A DNA stretch of 64,000 nt. It comes from Bacillus sp. SORGH_AS_0510 (GTDB lineage: Bacteria > Bacillota > Bacilli > Bacillales > Cytobacillaceae). This document shows positions 24,867 through 35,363 of the stretch, piece after piece. Under the pieces are notes generated by a model. It was not told where the DNA came from and ran no database searches. It worked only from the letters and a program-made list of their open reading frames with translations. The stretch covers positions 1,678,001-1,742,000 of the forward strand of contig NZ_JAUTAU010000001.1 in the NCBI RefSeq assembly GCF_030818775.1. Direction: 5' to 3'. The position numbers and the translations under genes were made by a program. The stretch's first letter is position 1. Every line of letters starts with the position of its first letter.

Positions 24867-26126
24867 TTGTTTAAATTTAATGATGAAAAAGGGCAGTTAA
24901 AGTGTTCTTTCTGTGGTAAAACACAGGATCAAGTACGTAAATTGGTTGCCGGACCGGGAGTTTATATATGCGATGAATGTATTGAGCTTTGCACAGAAAT
25001 CGTAGAGGAAGAGCTTGGAACGGAGGAAGAAGTAGAATTTAAAGATGTTCCAAAGCCAAAGGAAATCTGTGAAATACTTAATGAGTATGTCATCGGTCAG
25101 GACCAGGCGAAAAAGAATCTTTCCGTTGCAGTATACAATCACTATAAGCGAATCAATTCTAATAGCAAAATTGATGATGTTGAGCTTTCCAAGAGTAATA
25201 TTTGTATGATTGGACCTACCGGTAGTGGTAAGACATTATTGGCACAAACATTGGCGCGTATCTTGAATGTGCCATTTGCCATTGCGGATGCCACTTCTTT
25301 AACTGAAGCTGGATATGTTGGGGAAGACGTAGAGAATATCTTATTAAAATTGATCCAAGCTGCTGATTATGATGTTGAAAAAGCAGAAAAAGGAATCATT
25401 TATATTGATGAAATTGATAAGATTGCCCGTAAGTCAGAGAACCCTTCCATCACAAGAGACGTATCTGGCGAAGGCGTTCAGCAGGCACTATTAAAAATTC
25501 TTGAAGGTACGGTTGCAAGTGTTCCGCCACAGGGGGGCAGAAAGCATCCACATCAAGAATTTATCCAAATTGACACAACAAATATTCTATTTATTTGCGG
25601 TGGAGCATTTGACGGAATCGAGCCAATTATTAAACGCCGTTTAGGCCAAAAAGTTATTGGATTTGGTTCAGATGTGAAGCAGGTAGATGTTGCTCAAAAG
25701 GAACTTCTTTCAAAAGTATTGCCAGAAGACTTACTTCGTTTTGGACTAATTCCAGAATTCATTGGTCGTCTTCCGGTAATTGCTAGTCTTGAACAGTTAG
25801 ATGAAGCAGCATTAATTGAAATTTTAACAAAGCCTAAAAATGCTCTTGTTAAACAATATCAAAAAATGCTTGAAATCGACGATGTTGAGCTAGAATTTGA
25901 AGAAGGCGCATTAGTGGAAATCGCAAAGAAAGCGATTGAGCGGAAAACCGGTGCCCGTGGTCTTCGTTCAATCATCGAAGGAATCATGTTAGATGTTATG
26001 TTTGACCTTCCTTCACGCGAAGACATCACTAAATGTATCATTACAAAGGAAACTGTTTTAGAGAACAGTGTTCCAAAATTAGTATTAGAAGATGGAACGG
26101 TTGTTGCAGAAGAAAAATCTGCATAA
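24867..26126 (+). CDS. clpX: ATP-dependent Clp protease ATP-binding subunit ClpX
   Basis: 419 residues. AAA+ unfoldase that feeds substrates to ClpP. N-terminal zinc-binding domain CSFCGKTQ...CDECIELC, Walker A GPTGSGKT, Walker [10 protein letters not shown], sensor and [11 protein letters not shown] region, and the IGF loop (KVIGFGSD) that docks on ClpP. TTG at 24867 is chosen over GTG 24858 because AAGGGGTG lies at the right distance and the family starts MFKF. Monocistronic, with terminator. Confidence 0.96.
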   Translation: MFKFNDEKGQLKCSFCGKTQDQVRKLVAGPGVYICDECIELCTEIVEEELGTEEEVEFKDVPKPKEICEILNEYVIGQDQAKKNLSVAVYNHYKRINSNSKIDDVELSKSNICMIGPTGSGKTLLAQTLARILNVPFAIADATSLTEAGYVGEDVENILLKLIQAADYDVEKAEKGIIYIDEIDKIARKSENPSITRDVSGEGVQQALLKILEGTVASVPPQGGRKHPHQEFIQIDTTNILFICGGAFDGIEPIIKRRLGQKVIGFGSDVKQVDVAQKELLSKVLPEDLLRFGLIPEFIGRLPVIASLEQLDEAALIEILTKPKNALVKQYQKMLEIDDVELEFEEGALVEIAKKAIERKTGARGLRSIIEGIMLDVMFDLPSREDITKCIITKETVLENSVPKLVLEDGTVVAEEKSA

Positions 26127-26134
26127 ATATTTGG

Positions 26135-26166
26135 GAGACCTGGCTCAAGTAGCCGGGTCTTTTTGT
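26135..26166 (+). terminator. Terminator after clpX
   Basis: AGACCTGGCT / AGCCGGGTCT stem followed by TTTTTG. Confidence 0.85.
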
Positions 26167-26245
26167 ATTTATTGGTTTATTCCTCCCTTCAGCAGGAAAT
26201 ACTTATTAATATATTGTAGGTATTTAGGAAGTAGGAGGGAATTGT

Positions 26246-27913
26246 ATGAGTTGGACGGGGATCGCCTTATTTATACAGCTATTTTTCGGAATTATTATTG
26301 GGCTGTATTTTTGGAATTTGCTGAGGAATCAGCGTACACAAAAAGTGTCTATTGATCGGGAATCTCGTAAGGAAATGGAACAGCTTCGCAAAATGCGGTC
26401 CATTTCACTGACTGAACCATTAGCAGAAAAAGTTCGTCCCACAAGCTTTAAAGATATTGTAGGTCAAGAAGATGGGATTAAATCATTAAAAGCAGCTCTT
26501 TGCGGACCGAATCCGCAGCATGTTATTATTTATGGACCTCCAGGAGTGGGGAAGACTGCTGCAGCTCGTCTCGTTTTAGAAGAAGCAAAAAAGAATCAGA
26601 AATCACCATTTAAAGCTTCTTCGGTGTTTATAGAGTTAGACGCCACAACAGCACGGTTTGATGAAAGAGGAATAGCGGATCCTTTAATAGGTTCTGTTCA
26701 TGACCCTATTTATCAAGGGGCCGGGGCCATGGGGCAGGCAGGTATTCCGCAGCCAAAACAAGGGGCGGTGACAAATGCCCATGGCGGGGTACTCTTTATT
26801 GATGAAATCGGTGAATTACACCCAATTCAAATGAATAAGCTTCTAAAAGTTTTAGAGGATCGTAAGGTTTTCTTGGAAAGTGCCTATTATCATGAAGAAA
26901 ATACCCAAATACCAACACATATTCATGATATCTTTAAGAATGGTCTTCCTGCCGATTTTCGCTTAATTGGCGCCACCACTAGAACACCGAGTGAGATTCC
27001 ACCAGCGATTCGTTCCCGATGTATGGAGGTTTTCTTCCGGGATTTAAATCAGGAGGAAATCATCGAGGTGGCAAGGAAAGCAGCTGAAAAAGTAAAGCTA
27101 CAAATCAGTGAAACTGGAGTTAATACCTTATCTACATATGCAAGAAATGGCCGTGAAACGGTCAATATGATTCAGATTGCCGCGGGACTTGCCATCACAG
27201 AGGACCGTAATTATATCAAGGATGAAGATATTGAGTGGGTGATTCATTCCAGCCAGATGACACCAAGGATGGAAAGAAAAATTAATGATTTCTCTCATGT
27301 GGGTCTCGTGAATGGACTAGCAGTATATGGACCTAACTCTGGTGCTTTGCTTGAAATTGAGGTAACGGTCATCCCGGCAAAAGAAAAAGGATCAATTAAT
27401 ATAACCGGTATAGTGGAAGAAGAGAGCATCGGTGGTCAAGGAAAATCCATTCGCCGTAAGAGTATGGCCCGTGGTTCCATTGAAAATGTCATTACAGTTT
27501 TGCGCTCAATGGGAGTTCCGGCAAATGACTACGATATTCATGTTAATTTTCCTGGTGGAGTTCCAATTGATGGACCATCTGCTGGTATTGCTATGGCAAC
27601 CGGAATTTATTCTGCTATCTATAAAATCCCGATTGATAATACTGTAGCAATGACGGGTGAGATTAGTATTCATGGGAATGTAAAGCCGATTGGCGGCGTG
27701 TATCCAAAGGTAAAGGCAGCCAAAAAGGCAGGCGCGAAAACGGTTATCATCCCAGAAGAAAATATGCAAACTATCCTGAACGAAATCGATGGCATCAACA
27801 TCGTGCCAGTGACCCATCTACATGAGGTATTCGAAATCGCCCTCGTCCAATCATTTAGCAAACATGAAGCAATCCCGGCGGCAATCGAATTAACGAAGAA
27901 GGAATCGATTTAA
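26246..27913 (+). CDS. lonB: Lon-like ATP-dependent protease LonB
   Basis: 555 residues. Sporulation-associated Lon homologue; in B. subtilis it is made in the forespore. N-terminal membrane anchor (about residues 4-25), AAA+ module with Walker A GPPGVGKT and Walker B VLFIDEIGE, then a Lon-type protease domain with catalytic Ser445 (DGPSAGIAMA) and Lys488, 43 residues apart as in other Lon proteases. ATG at 26246 with TAGGAGGG upstream. A family B repeat separates it from its terminator. I could not confirm a sigma-F promoter upstream. Confidence 0.93.
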   Translation: MSWTGIALFIQLFFGIIIGLYFWNLLRNQRTQKVSIDRESRKEMEQLRKMRSISLTEPLAEKVRPTSFKDIVGQEDGIKSLKAALCGPNPQHVIIYGPPGVGKTAAARLVLEEAKKNQKSPFKASSVFIELDATTARFDERGIADPLIGSVHDPIYQGAGAMGQAGIPQPKQGAVTNAHGGVLFIDEIGELHPIQMNKLLKVLEDRKVFLESAYYHEENTQIPTHIHDIFKNGLPADFRLIGATTRTPSEIPPAIRSRCMEVFFRDLNQEEIIEVARKAAEKVKLQISETGVNTLSTYARNGRETVNMIQIAAGLAITEDRNYIKDEDIEWVIHSSQMTPRMERKINDFSHVGLVNGLAVYGPNSGALLEIEVTVIPAKEKGSINITGIVEEESIGGQGKSIRRKSMARGSIENVITVLRSMGVPANDYDIHVNFPGGVPIDGPSAGIAMATGIYSAIYKIPIDNTVAMTGEISIHGNVKPIGGVYPKVKAAKKAGAKTVIIPEENMQTILNEIDGINIVPVTHLHEVFEIALVQSFSKHEAIPAAIELTKKESI

Positions 27914-27938
27914 GGAAATATCTTTTGTGAATATGGCA

Positions 27939-28084
27939 TCCTGTTGATTGGAGCGGAAGGCACGAAGACTCCTGTGGGAGTATGGTTCAGGTGAGACCCC
28001 GCAGGCGCGTTTCGCCGAGGAGGCTCACCGAAACACCCACGGAAAGCGAAGTGCCTGGAGCGGAAATCAACAGACAAGTTTAGA
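27939..28084. repeat. Family B repeat, end-truncated form (copy 6)
   Basis: 146 bp from CCTGTTGATTGGAGCGGAAG to AATCAACAGACAAGTTTA. The interior is close to copies 3 and 5, but the outer GGCTSTGTTAAA end is missing at the left. It lies between the lonB stop and the lonB terminator. Confidence 0.8.
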
Positions 28085-28095
28085 TTTTAATAATG

Positions 28096-28136
28096 AACTT
28101 CGGTTTGTATTTCATCAATCAAACCGAAGTTTTTTA
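28096..28136 (+). terminator. Terminator downstream of lonB
   Basis: AACTTCGGTTT / AAACCGAAGTT stem around a 14-nt loop, followed by TTTTTATT. About 180 bp after the lonB stop because a family B repeat intervenes. Confidence 0.85.
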
Positions 28137-28330
28137 TTGCTTATTTTAAAAAACAAATCCACAATGAAACTAGGAAGATTTCCTTACGTTTGGGGAAAAT
28201 AAATACTATAACGAAAAAGAGATGCTTAATCTCTAAAATAGACACCATTTTATAAATACGTTAGAATTGTACAAAGACTAATCTGCTTTCAATAGTAGGA
28301 AAACTAGGATTGCATGTGGAGGTGCATTAT

Positions 28331-30658
28331 ATGGCGGAAAAGAACGAATTGATCGTCCCCCTCCTGCCACTTCGAGGATTGCTCGTTTATCCGACAATGG
28401 TCCTGCATTTAGATGTAGGTCGTGAAAAATCGGTACAGGCGCTCGAAAAAGCAATGGTTGATGACCATTTAATTTTCTTAACCACTCAAAAGGATGTATC
28501 AATCGATGATCCATCAGAAGAGGATATATACAAAATCGGTACGTTAACAAAAGTGAAGCAAATGCTTAAGCTGCCAAACGGAACCATTAGAGTGTTAGTA
28601 GAAGGCTTAAACCGTGCGGAAATTGTGTCTATTTATGACGAAGATGATTATTATGCGGTAAGCGTGATGACGTATGAAGATCCTGACACGAAGGATGTCG
28701 AAGATCAAGCCTTGATGAGAACGATGCTTGATTATTTTGAGCAATACATAAAACTCTCTAAAAAAATCTCAGCAGAAACATATGCCTCAGTAGCTGATAT
28801 TGAGGAACCTGGTAGAATGGCGGACATCATTGCGTCTCATTTACCAATCAAGTTGAAGGAAAAGCAAGAAATCCTTGAGACCACTGATGTCAAGAAGCGT
28901 GTGAACCGTGTCATTGATATCATTCATAATGAAAAAGAAGTGCTTAATCTGGAAAAGAAGATTGGGCAGCGTGTCAAGCGCTCAATGGAACGTACACAGA
29001 AAGAGTACTACCTGCGTGAGCAAATGAAAGCCATTCAAAAAGAATTAGGCGATAAAGAAGGAAAAACTGGCGAGATTGCCGAGCTGACGAAAAAGATTGA
29101 AGAAGCGGAAATGCCTGAACATGCGAAAAAGGCTGCTTTAAAGGAACTTGATCGCTATGAAAAGGTTCCATCCAGCTCCGCAGAAAGTGCAGTGATTCGC
29201 AATTATATCGATTGGTTGATTACGATTCCTTGGTCGAAAAAGACAGAGGATGATATTGATATCCGCCGTGCAGAAAAAGTATTAAATCAAGACCATTACG
29301 GATTGGAAAAGGTCAAGGAGCGTGTGTTGGAGTATTTAGCGGTGCAGAAACTGACTAATTCCTTGAAGGGACCTATTCTTTGTTTGGCAGGACCTCCAGG
29401 AGTAGGTAAAACAAGCCTTGCCCGTTCTATCGCTACGTCACTCAATCGTAACTTTGTCCGCGTATCGCTTGGCGGTGTGCGTGATGAATCTGAAATTCGC
29501 GGTCATCGAAGAACCTATGTAGGTGCGATGCCAGGACGAATCATCCAAGGGATGAAAAAAGCAGGTACGATTAACCCTGTCTTTTTACTAGACGAAATTG
29601 ATAAAATGTCTAGCGACTTCCGTGGAGATCCATCCTCCGCTATGCTTGAAGTTTTAGATCCTGAACAAAACCATAATTTTAGCGATCATTACATTGAAGA
29701 AACCTATGATTTATCAAAAGTTATGTTTATCGCAACGGCTAATAATTTATCCACCATTCCAGGTCCATTATTAGACAGAATGGAAATTATTAATATTGCA
29801 GGTTATACAGAGATTGAAAAAGTTCATATCTGTAGAGATCATTTGTTGCCAAAGCAAATTAAAGAAAATGGGCTGTCAAAAGGAATTCTTCAAGTCCGTG
29901 ATGATGCAATTACTAAAGTGGTTCGTTATTATACTCGAGAAGCCGGCGTTCGAAGCTTGGAACGTCAAATGGCAACAATTTGTAGAAAAACAGCAAAAAT
30001 CATTGTTTCTGGTGAAAAGAAGCGAGTAGTGGTTACGGAAAAGAACCTTGAAGAATTTTTAGGAAAACCAAGATTTCATTATGGAATGGCTGAATCGGAA
30101 GACCAGGTAGGAGTTGCTACTGGCTTAGCTTATACGACAGTTGGAGGCGATACCCTGCAAATTGAGGTTTCGTTATCACCTGGAAAAGGAAAGCTAGTGC
30201 TAACAGGTAAGTTGGGTGATGTCATGAAGGAATCAGCTCAAGCTGCATTTAGTTATGTACGTTCGAGGGCCTCCGAACTTGGTATAGAAGAAAATTTCCA
30301 TGAAAAATATGATATTCATATTCACGTACCAGAAGGAGCAGTTCCGAAGGATGGACCTTCCGCAGGAATTACGATGGCTACCGCGCTTATTTCGGCATTA
30401 ACGGGCAAACCGATTAGACGTGAGGTAGGAATGACAGGTGAAATTACCTTAAGAGGAAGAGTGCTTCCAATCGGCGGCTTAAAGGAAAAATCCTTGAGTG
30501 CTCATCGTGCGGGTCTGACAAAAGTCATTCTTCCAAAGGATAATGAAAAGGATATCGAGGATATTCCTGAAAGTGTAAGGAATGAATTAGAATTTGTCCC
30601 TGTCTCCCATCTAGATGAAGTTTTAAAGCATGCCCTATTAGAAGGAGATACACAATGA
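28331..30658 (+). CDS. lonA: ATP-dependent protease LonA
   Basis: 775 residues. Cytosolic Lon protease for abnormal and regulatory proteins. N-terminal substrate domain ([20 protein letters not shown]), coiled-coil linker, AAA+ with [11 protein letters not shown] and [10 protein letters not shown], and protease domain with Ser677 in [13 protein letters not shown] and Lys720 in GGLKEK. ATG at 28331 (GGAGGTG 6 bp upstream) replaces the TTG at 28310. Overlaps ysxC by 4 bp, so the two are translated together. Confidence 0.97.
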   Translation: MAEKNELIVPLLPLRGLLVYPTMVLHLDVGREKSVQALEKAMVDDHLIFLTTQKDVSIDDPSEEDIYKIGTLTKVKQMLKLPNGTIRVLVEGLNRAEIVSIYDEDDYYAVSVMTYEDPDTKDVEDQALMRTMLDYFEQYIKLSKKISAETYASVADIEEPGRMADIIASHLPIKLKEKQEILETTDVKKRVNRVIDIIHNEKEVLNLEKKIGQRVKRSMERTQKEYYLREQMKAIQKELGDKEGKTGEIAELTKKIEEAEMPEHAKKAALKELDRYEKVPSSSAESAVIRNYIDWLITIPWSKKTEDDIDIRRAEKVLNQDHYGLEKVKERVLEYLAVQKLTNSLKGPILCLAGPPGVGKTSLARSIATSLNRNFVRVSLGGVRDESEIRGHRRTYVGAMPGRIIQGMKKAGTINPVFLLDEIDKMSSDFRGDPSSAMLEVLDPEQNHNFSDHYIEETYDLSKVMFIATANNLSTIPGPLLDRMEIINIAGYTEIEKVHICRDHLLPKQIKENGLSKGILQVRDDAITKVVRYYTREAGVRSLERQMATICRKTAKIIVSGEKKRVVVTEKNLEEFLGKPRFHYGMAESEDQVGVATGLAYTTVGGDTLQIEVSLSPGKGKLVLTGKLGDVMKESAQAAFSYVRSRASELGIEENFHEKYDIHIHVPEGAVPKDGPSAGITMATALISALTGKPIRREVGMTGEITLRGRVLPIGGLKEKSLSAHRAGLTKVILPKDNEKDIEDIPESVRNELEFVPVSHLDEVLKHALLEGDTQ

Positions 30659-31236
30659 AGGTAGTAAGTTCAGACATTGTCATCAGTGCAGTAAGGCCAG
30701 AACAGTATCCAGAAACCCATTTGCCTGAATTTGCTCTTGCTGGGCGTTCAAACGTTGGAAAGTCTTCTTTTATAAATAAGATGCTAAACCGAAAAGGATT
30801 AGCGAGGATTTCGTCGAAGCCGGGTAAAACACAAACGTTAAACTTTTTCCTAATCAATGAAATTCTCCATTTTGTTGATGTCCCTGGTTACGGATATGCC
30901 AAGGTGTCGAAGACGGAGAGGGCTGCATGGGGGAAGATGATTGAAACGTATTTTACCACTCGTGAGCAATTACGGGCAGTCGTATTAATCGTTGACTTAC
31001 GCCATCCGCCGACTTCGGACGATGTGATGATGTATGATTTCTTAAAACATTATGAAATCCCGTGTGTTGTCATCGCAACGAAGGCAGATAAAATTCCAAG
31101 AGGTAAATGGCAAAAACATTTAAAAGTAACACGCGAAACATTAGAGCTTGATAAAAACGATCATCTTGTTGTGTTCTCTTCTGAAACCGGAGAAGGAAAA
31201 GACAAGACTTGGTCCATACTTGAGAGCTACATGTAA
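30655..31236 (+). CDS. ysxC: Ribosome biogenesis GTPase YsxC/EngB
   Basis: 193 residues. Essential GTPase that helps late assembly of the 50S subunit. G motifs: [12 protein letters not shown] (G1), KTQTLNFF (G2 region), DVPGYGYA (G3), ATKADKI (G4) and FSSETGEG (G5). Starts in the ATGA overlap with lonA and is followed by a strong terminator. Confidence 0.95.
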   Translation: MKVVSSDIVISAVRPEQYPETHLPEFALAGRSNVGKSSFINKMLNRKGLARISSKPGKTQTLNFFLINEILHFVDVPGYGYAKVSKTERAAWGKMIETYFTTREQLRAVVLIVDLRHPPTSDDVMMYDFLKHYEIPCVVIATKADKIPRGKWQKHLKVTRETLELDKNDHLVVFSSETGEGKDKTWSILESYM

Positions 31237-31248
31237 ATTGAAACAAAG

Positions 31249-31287
31249 AAAACCGCCTGGCAGGTATATTACCAGGCGGTTTTTTAT
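31249..31287 (+). terminator. Terminator after ysxC
   Basis: AAAACCGCCTGG / CCAGGCGGTTTTTT perfect stem and T-run. Confidence 0.92.
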
Positions 31288-31295
31288 GGATTTTA

Positions 31296-31516
31296 AGAAA
31301 GTATAGAAATCTTTGAGAATTGTCCAGCTCTAGCGCCTAGCCAGTTTTCACCCTGAATAATCTACCTTGAGTATCTTGTAACAATCATGGCTTGATAAAG
31401 CGATGATTGTTACAGCTCGGGTCAAATAACCTTCGGCAAGTAAAGTCAAAGAGCGACTTTTCTTGCCGAAGAACATTTGCCTGTCAGGGCTGACTAAGGC
31501 GCTTGCGCTTTTCTTT
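31296..31516. repeat. Family A intergenic repeat, long form (copy 3)
   Basis: 221 bp, about 95 percent identical by eye to the interior of the copy at 1259-1480, including AACAATCATGGCTTG and GGGTCAAATAACCTTCGGCA. Ends GGGCTGACTAAGGCGCTTG. It lies between two convergent genes (ysxC and ysxD), right at the ysxD stop. Confidence 0.85.
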
Positions 31517-31518
31517 GT

Positions 31519-32007
31519 TTATTTTTTCTTTTTTAGTAGAAAATAAATACCAACAACAATTAACAGAGCGGGCCAAAATTTCCAGATGAAGCTCATGCCA
31601 TTTTGTAATAAGCCAAAGTAGCCGGCAATTTTATCATAAAATAGCAGCAATACAGCTAAAATGAGAAAAAGGAAAGCTTGAAACAAGCCTGTATTTGTTT
31701 TTTGAAATCGGAGGAAAAAACCAATTGAAATTATGAGAATGAGCATACCAATCGTATGGCTTGGCCAAAAGGACACATGACCGACGAGATGAAAATGGAG
31801 CCCAAAACCACTCATAATCACACCAGGAAGAATCGATTCATACTCCTTCGCTGAATAGCCTTGACCTAAAAAAGCAATTCCTACAATTAACAGCAAGGTA
31901 GGCCATGTATAAAATTGTTGAAAAATAGTTATGCCTGTTTGCTGCAATAAAAAGTAAGCTCCAAAACCAATTAGAATAATCCCAGGAAAAATACGCTGAT
32001 TTTTCAT
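31519..32007 (-). CDS. ysxD: Predicted membrane protein, YsxD-like (LiaF-TM type)
   Basis: 162 residues on the minus strand, almost entirely hydrophobic with about six membrane segments (for example FPGIILIGFGAYFLL and WPALLIVVGIYFLL near the ends). The repeated G-I-I-L-I-G-F-G / W-P-x-L-L-I-V-G pattern resembles the N-terminal membrane domain of LiaF-like proteins. Located between ysxC and hemA like ysxD of B. subtilis; the symbol rests on synteny. Function unknown. ATG at 32007 with GGAAGTGG upstream. The end is KKKK. Confidence 0.7.
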   Translation of the reverse strand: MKNQRIFPGIILIGFGAYFLLQQTGITIFQQFYTWPTLLLIVGIAFLGQGYSAKEYESILPGVIMSGFGLHFHLVGHVSFWPSHTIGMLILIISIGFFLRFQKTNTGLFQAFLFLILAVLLLFYDKIAGYFGLLQNGMSFIWKFWPALLIVVGIYFLLKKKK

Positions 32008-32162
32008 TAAAAAACACCACTTCCAATAAGGTTCACTTGAATCTATTCTATTTTTTTGATACTGTACTTAAGGAAGTAAAAAATTAGTCCTATTATTTTT
32101 TTATCATAACATATAGTTTCATTTTCTGTTCACATTTTCGGAGCAAAAGTCGAATTTGCTCG

Positions 32163-32171
32163 TGATATAAT
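32163..32171 (+). promoter_or_regulatory. Extended -10 promoter of hemA
   Basis: TG-A-TATAAT at 32163-32171; no convincing -35 at the normal distance. Leader about 45 nt. No PerR-type palindrome was seen here. Confidence 0.5.
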
Positions 32172-32222
32172 CAAACTAGTTATTACTGTTAATGTACTAT
32201 TAAGTGGGGGTGTACTAACCAA

Positions 32223-33566
32223 ATGCATATTTTAGTAATCGGCCTTAACTATAAAACTGCCCCTGTAGAAATCCGTGAGCGGTTAACATTTAATGAAACC
32301 GAACTTGTGGATGCCATTAAAAAGTTAAACACCAAGAAAAGCATCCTAGAAAACATTATCTTGTCAACGTGTAATCGTACGGAGATTTATGCGGTCGTTG
32401 ATCAGCTTCATACAGGCCGTTATTATATAAAAGAATTTCTGTCTGAATGGTTCGGCTTGGAACAAGCAGAATTCTCTCCATTCTTATTTATTTATGAAGA
32501 CGATGGAGCCGTCGAGCATTTGTTTAACGTGACTTGTGGATTGAACTCCATGGTACTAGGGGAAACACAAATTCTTGGTCAGGTTCGTACGAGCTTCATG
32601 CTGGCACAACAAGAGGAAACGACCGGTTCTGTATTCAATCACTTGTTCAAACAAGCAGTTACGTTGGCAAAAAGAGGTCATTCAGAAACAGATATCGGTG
32701 CAAATGCCGTTTCTGTCAGTTATGCTGCCGTGGAATTGGCAAAGAAAATCTTCGGTTCCCTTGCCAACAAGCATGTATTGATTTTTGGAGCAGGGAAAAT
32801 GGGTGAATTAGCAGCCCAGAACCTGCACGGGAACGGGGTTAAAAAAGTAACGGTTATTAATCGTACGTTCGATAAAGCGAAATCCCTTGCCAGCCGCTTT
32901 AATGGGGAAGCTAAGACCTTAGCAGACTTACAGCAGGCACTGATTGAAGCGGATATCTTAATCAGCTCAACAGGTGCAAAAGACTTTGTCATCACGAAAG
33001 AAATGATGGCTAAGGTAGAGAAAAAGCGCAAGGGCAAGCCATTGTTCATGGTAGATATTGCTGTACCGCGCGATTTAGACCCAAGAATTTCAGAACTTGA
33101 GAATGTCTTTTTATATGATATCGATGATTTAGAAGGCATTGTAGAGGCAAACCTTCAGGAGCGTCAAAAGGCAGCGGCAAAAATTAGACTGATGATTGAA
33201 AAAGAAATTGTGGATTTCAAACAGTGGTTAGGAATGCTTGGTGTAGTACCTGTCATCTCGGCACTGCGTGAAAAAGCGTTAGCCATCCAAGCTGAGACAA
33301 TGGAAAGTCTAGAAAGAAAATTGCCGAATCTATCCGATCGTGACCTTAAAGTACTTAATAAACATACAAAGAGCATTATCAATCAGCTTTTAAAGGATCC
33401 GATTCTACAAGCGAAGGAATTGGCTGCAAGACCAGATGCCGAACAGGCAATGGACTTGTTTATGAAAATATTTAATATTGAAGAGCTTGTTGAAGAACAA
33501 CATTCGAGAGCAGCCGAAGTTACCCCATCACCGGTTCTTAGACCGCAGGCTTCCTTTCAGTCATAA
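32223..33566 (+). CDS. hemA: Glutamyl-tRNA reductase
   Basis: 447 residues. Reduces glutamyl-tRNA to glutamate-1-semialdehyde, the committed step of haem synthesis. Catalytic Cys50 in [14 protein letters not shown] domain with [15 protein letters not shown], and a helical dimerisation domain. Starts [10 protein letters not shown], as in the family; GGGGGTG lies upstream. First gene of hemAXCDBL, transcribed from the extended -10 at 32163. Feedback by haem through HemX is known in B. subtilis. Confidence 0.96.
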   Translation: MHILVIGLNYKTAPVEIRERLTFNETELVDAIKKLNTKKSILENIILSTCNRTEIYAVVDQLHTGRYYIKEFLSEWFGLEQAEFSPFLFIYEDDGAVEHLFNVTCGLNSMVLGETQILGQVRTSFMLAQQEETTGSVFNHLFKQAVTLAKRGHSETDIGANAVSVSYAAVELAKKIFGSLANKHVLIFGAGKMGELAAQNLHGNGVKKVTVINRTFDKAKSLASRFNGEAKTLADLQQALIEADILISSTGAKDFVITKEMMAKVEKKRKGKPLFMVDIAVPRDLDPRISELENVFLYDIDDLEGIVEANLQERQKAAAKIRLMIEKEIVDFKQWLGMLGVVPVISALREKALAIQAETMESLERKLPNLSDRDLKVLNKHTKSIINQLLKDPILQAKELAARPDAEQAMDLFMKIFNIEELVEEQHSRAAEVTPSPVLRPQASFQS

Positions 33567-33578
33567 GGGGTACATTCT

Positions 33579-34412
33579 ATGTTTGACGTCTTTATGACAA
33601 GGCTTCATGAATTAACGGTTGTTCTATATGCCTTCAGTGTGTTGTTATATTTCTTTGATTTCATTCACCATAACCGGAAGGCGAACCGAATTGCCTTCTG
33701 GTTACTTGCATTTGTATGGGTTTTACAAACGGTCTTCCTATTTTTCTATATGACGAAAACAGGAAGGTTCCCTGTATTAACTATTTTTGAGGGACTCTAT
33801 TTTTATGCCTGGGTATTAGTAACATTGTCAATTGTGATTAATCACTTACTACGAGTCGATTTTATCGTCTTTTTTACCAATATCCTTGGCTTTACCGTTA
33901 TGGCCATCCATACTTTTGCACCGATGCAATATCATTCACAGATCATGGCAAAACAGTTGGTGTCGGAACTACTATTAATCCATATAACAATGGCGATTCT
34001 TTCGTATGGGGCCTTTTCACTTTCGTTTGTCTTTTCAGCCCTTTACCTGCTTCAATACGATTTATTGAAACAAAAAAAGTGGGGAACTCGGCTAGTAAGG
34101 CTGGCAGATTTAGATAAACTCGAAAGGTCATCTTACATAACAGCTGTCATTGGTGTCCCGATGCTACTCCTTAGTCTAATTTTAGGCTTACAGTGGGCCT
34201 TTCTAAAGGTACCTGGAATGCCGTGGTATGATATGAAAATTATTGGGTCGTTTTTATTGCTTACAGCTTACAGCATTTATTTATATCTCCGGATCGGAAA
34301 AAATCTATCTGGCAGGAAATTAGCCATTTGGAATACCGCTTCTTTTTTAATAGTATTAATTAACTTTTTCTTATTTGGTCGATTATCATCTTTCCATTTA
34401 TGGTATTCATAA
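33579..34412 (+). CDS. hemX: HemX, cytochrome c assembly-type membrane protein
   Basis: 277 residues with about eight membrane helices. HemX lowers the amount of HemA in B. subtilis. It is related to the CcsA/CcmC cytochrome c assembly proteins; here the tryptophan-containing stretch LQWAFLKVPGMPWYD is seen in the second half. Starts 13 bp after hemA and ends 15 bp before hemC. Confidence 0.9.
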   Translation: MFDVFMTRLHELTVVLYAFSVLLYFFDFIHHNRKANRIAFWLLAFVWVLQTVFLFFYMTKTGRFPVLTIFEGLYFYAWVLVTLSIVINHLLRVDFIVFFTNILGFTVMAIHTFAPMQYHSQIMAKQLVSELLLIHITMAILSYGAFSLSFVFSALYLLQYDLLKQKKWGTRLVRLADLDKLERSSYITAVIGVPMLLLSLILGLQWAFLKVPGMPWYDMKIIGSFLLLTAYSIYLYLRIGKNLSGRKLAIWNTASFLIVLINFFLFGRLSSFHLWYS

Positions 34413-34427
34413 TCCTAGGAGGCAGTC

Positions 34428-35363
34428 ATGAGAAAAATTATTGTAGGTTCTAGACGGAGCAAATTGGCATTAACTCAAACCAATTGGGTGATTGAACAGC
34501 TGAAGAAGCTGGATCCCCGCTTTGAGTTTGAAGTAAAAGAAATCGTAACCAAAGGCGATAAAATCCTTGATGTTCAACTTTCAAAAGTGGGTGGCAAAGG
34601 GTTATTCGTTAAGGAAATAGAGCAAGCTATGCTTGATAAAGAGATTGATATGGCCGTTCATAGTATGAAAGACATGCCAGCTGTATTACCTGAGGGTCTT
34701 ACAATCGGCTGTATTCCTTTCCGTGAAGACCACCGTGATGCTCTGATTTCGAGAGATCATGTGAAATTGAAAGATTTAAAGCCGGGTGCCATTGTGGGTA
34801 CGAGCAGCCTTCGCCGCAGTGCTCAAATATTAGCTCAACGTCCTGACTTAGAGATTAAATGGATTCGCGGAAATGTCGATACTAGACTAGCAAAATTAAA
34901 GGAAGAAGAATATGATGCCATCATATTAGCAGCCGCTGGGCTTTCCCGTCTTGGATGGGCAACAGACGTTGTAACTGAATTTATTGATGCAGATATTTGT
35001 ATTCCGGCTGTCGGCCAAGGAGCATTATCTATTGAATGCCGTGAGGATGATAAGGAATTACTAGAACTATTTGAAAAATTCACTTGTAAGAAAACAGAAA
35101 GAGCGGTCCGTGCAGAACGTGCCTTCCTGCAAAAAATGGAGGGTGGCTGCCAGGTGCCAATTGCCGGCTTTGCCCGTGTGGATGAAAATGACGAAGTCGT
35201 GTTGAATGTACTCGTTGCTTCTCCAGAGGGTCAAGAGATCTACAAAGAGGAACTAAGAGGCCAAAATCCGGAAGAGCTTGGTGTGCAGGCTGCTGACTTA
35301 TTAATTGAAAAAGGAGCCAAGGACCTGATTGAAAAGGTAAAACGGGAGCTTGAAGGTCGATGA
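34428..35363 (+). CDS. hemC: Porphobilinogen deaminase (hydroxymethylbilane synthase)
   Basis: 311 residues. Joins four porphobilinogens into hydroxymethylbilane. N-terminus [16 protein letters not shown], cofactor-contact region [10 protein letters not shown] and IRGNVDTRL, and the dipyrromethane attachment Cys241 in [16 protein letters not shown] upstream of ATG 34428. Overlaps hemD by 4 bp. Confidence 0.96.
   Translation: MRKIIVGSRRSKLALTQTNWVIEQLKKLDPRFEFEVKEIVTKGDKILDVQLSKVGGKGLFVKEIEQAMLDKEIDMAVHSMKDMPAVLPEGLTIGCIPFREDHRDALISRDHVKLKDLKPGAIVGTSSLRRSAQILAQRPDLEIKWIRGNVDTRLAKLKEEEYDAIILAAAGLSRLGWATDVVTEFIDADICIPAVGQGALSIECREDDKELLELFEKFTCKKTERAVRAERAFLQKMEGGCQVPIAGFARVDENDEVVLNVLVASPEGQEIYKEELRGQNPEELGVQAADLLIEKGAKDLIEKVKRELEGR

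Noticed and set aside
27948-28202. 84-codon plus-strand ORF after lonB
   Set aside because: Lies mostly in a family B repeat and through the lonB terminator; not a gene.
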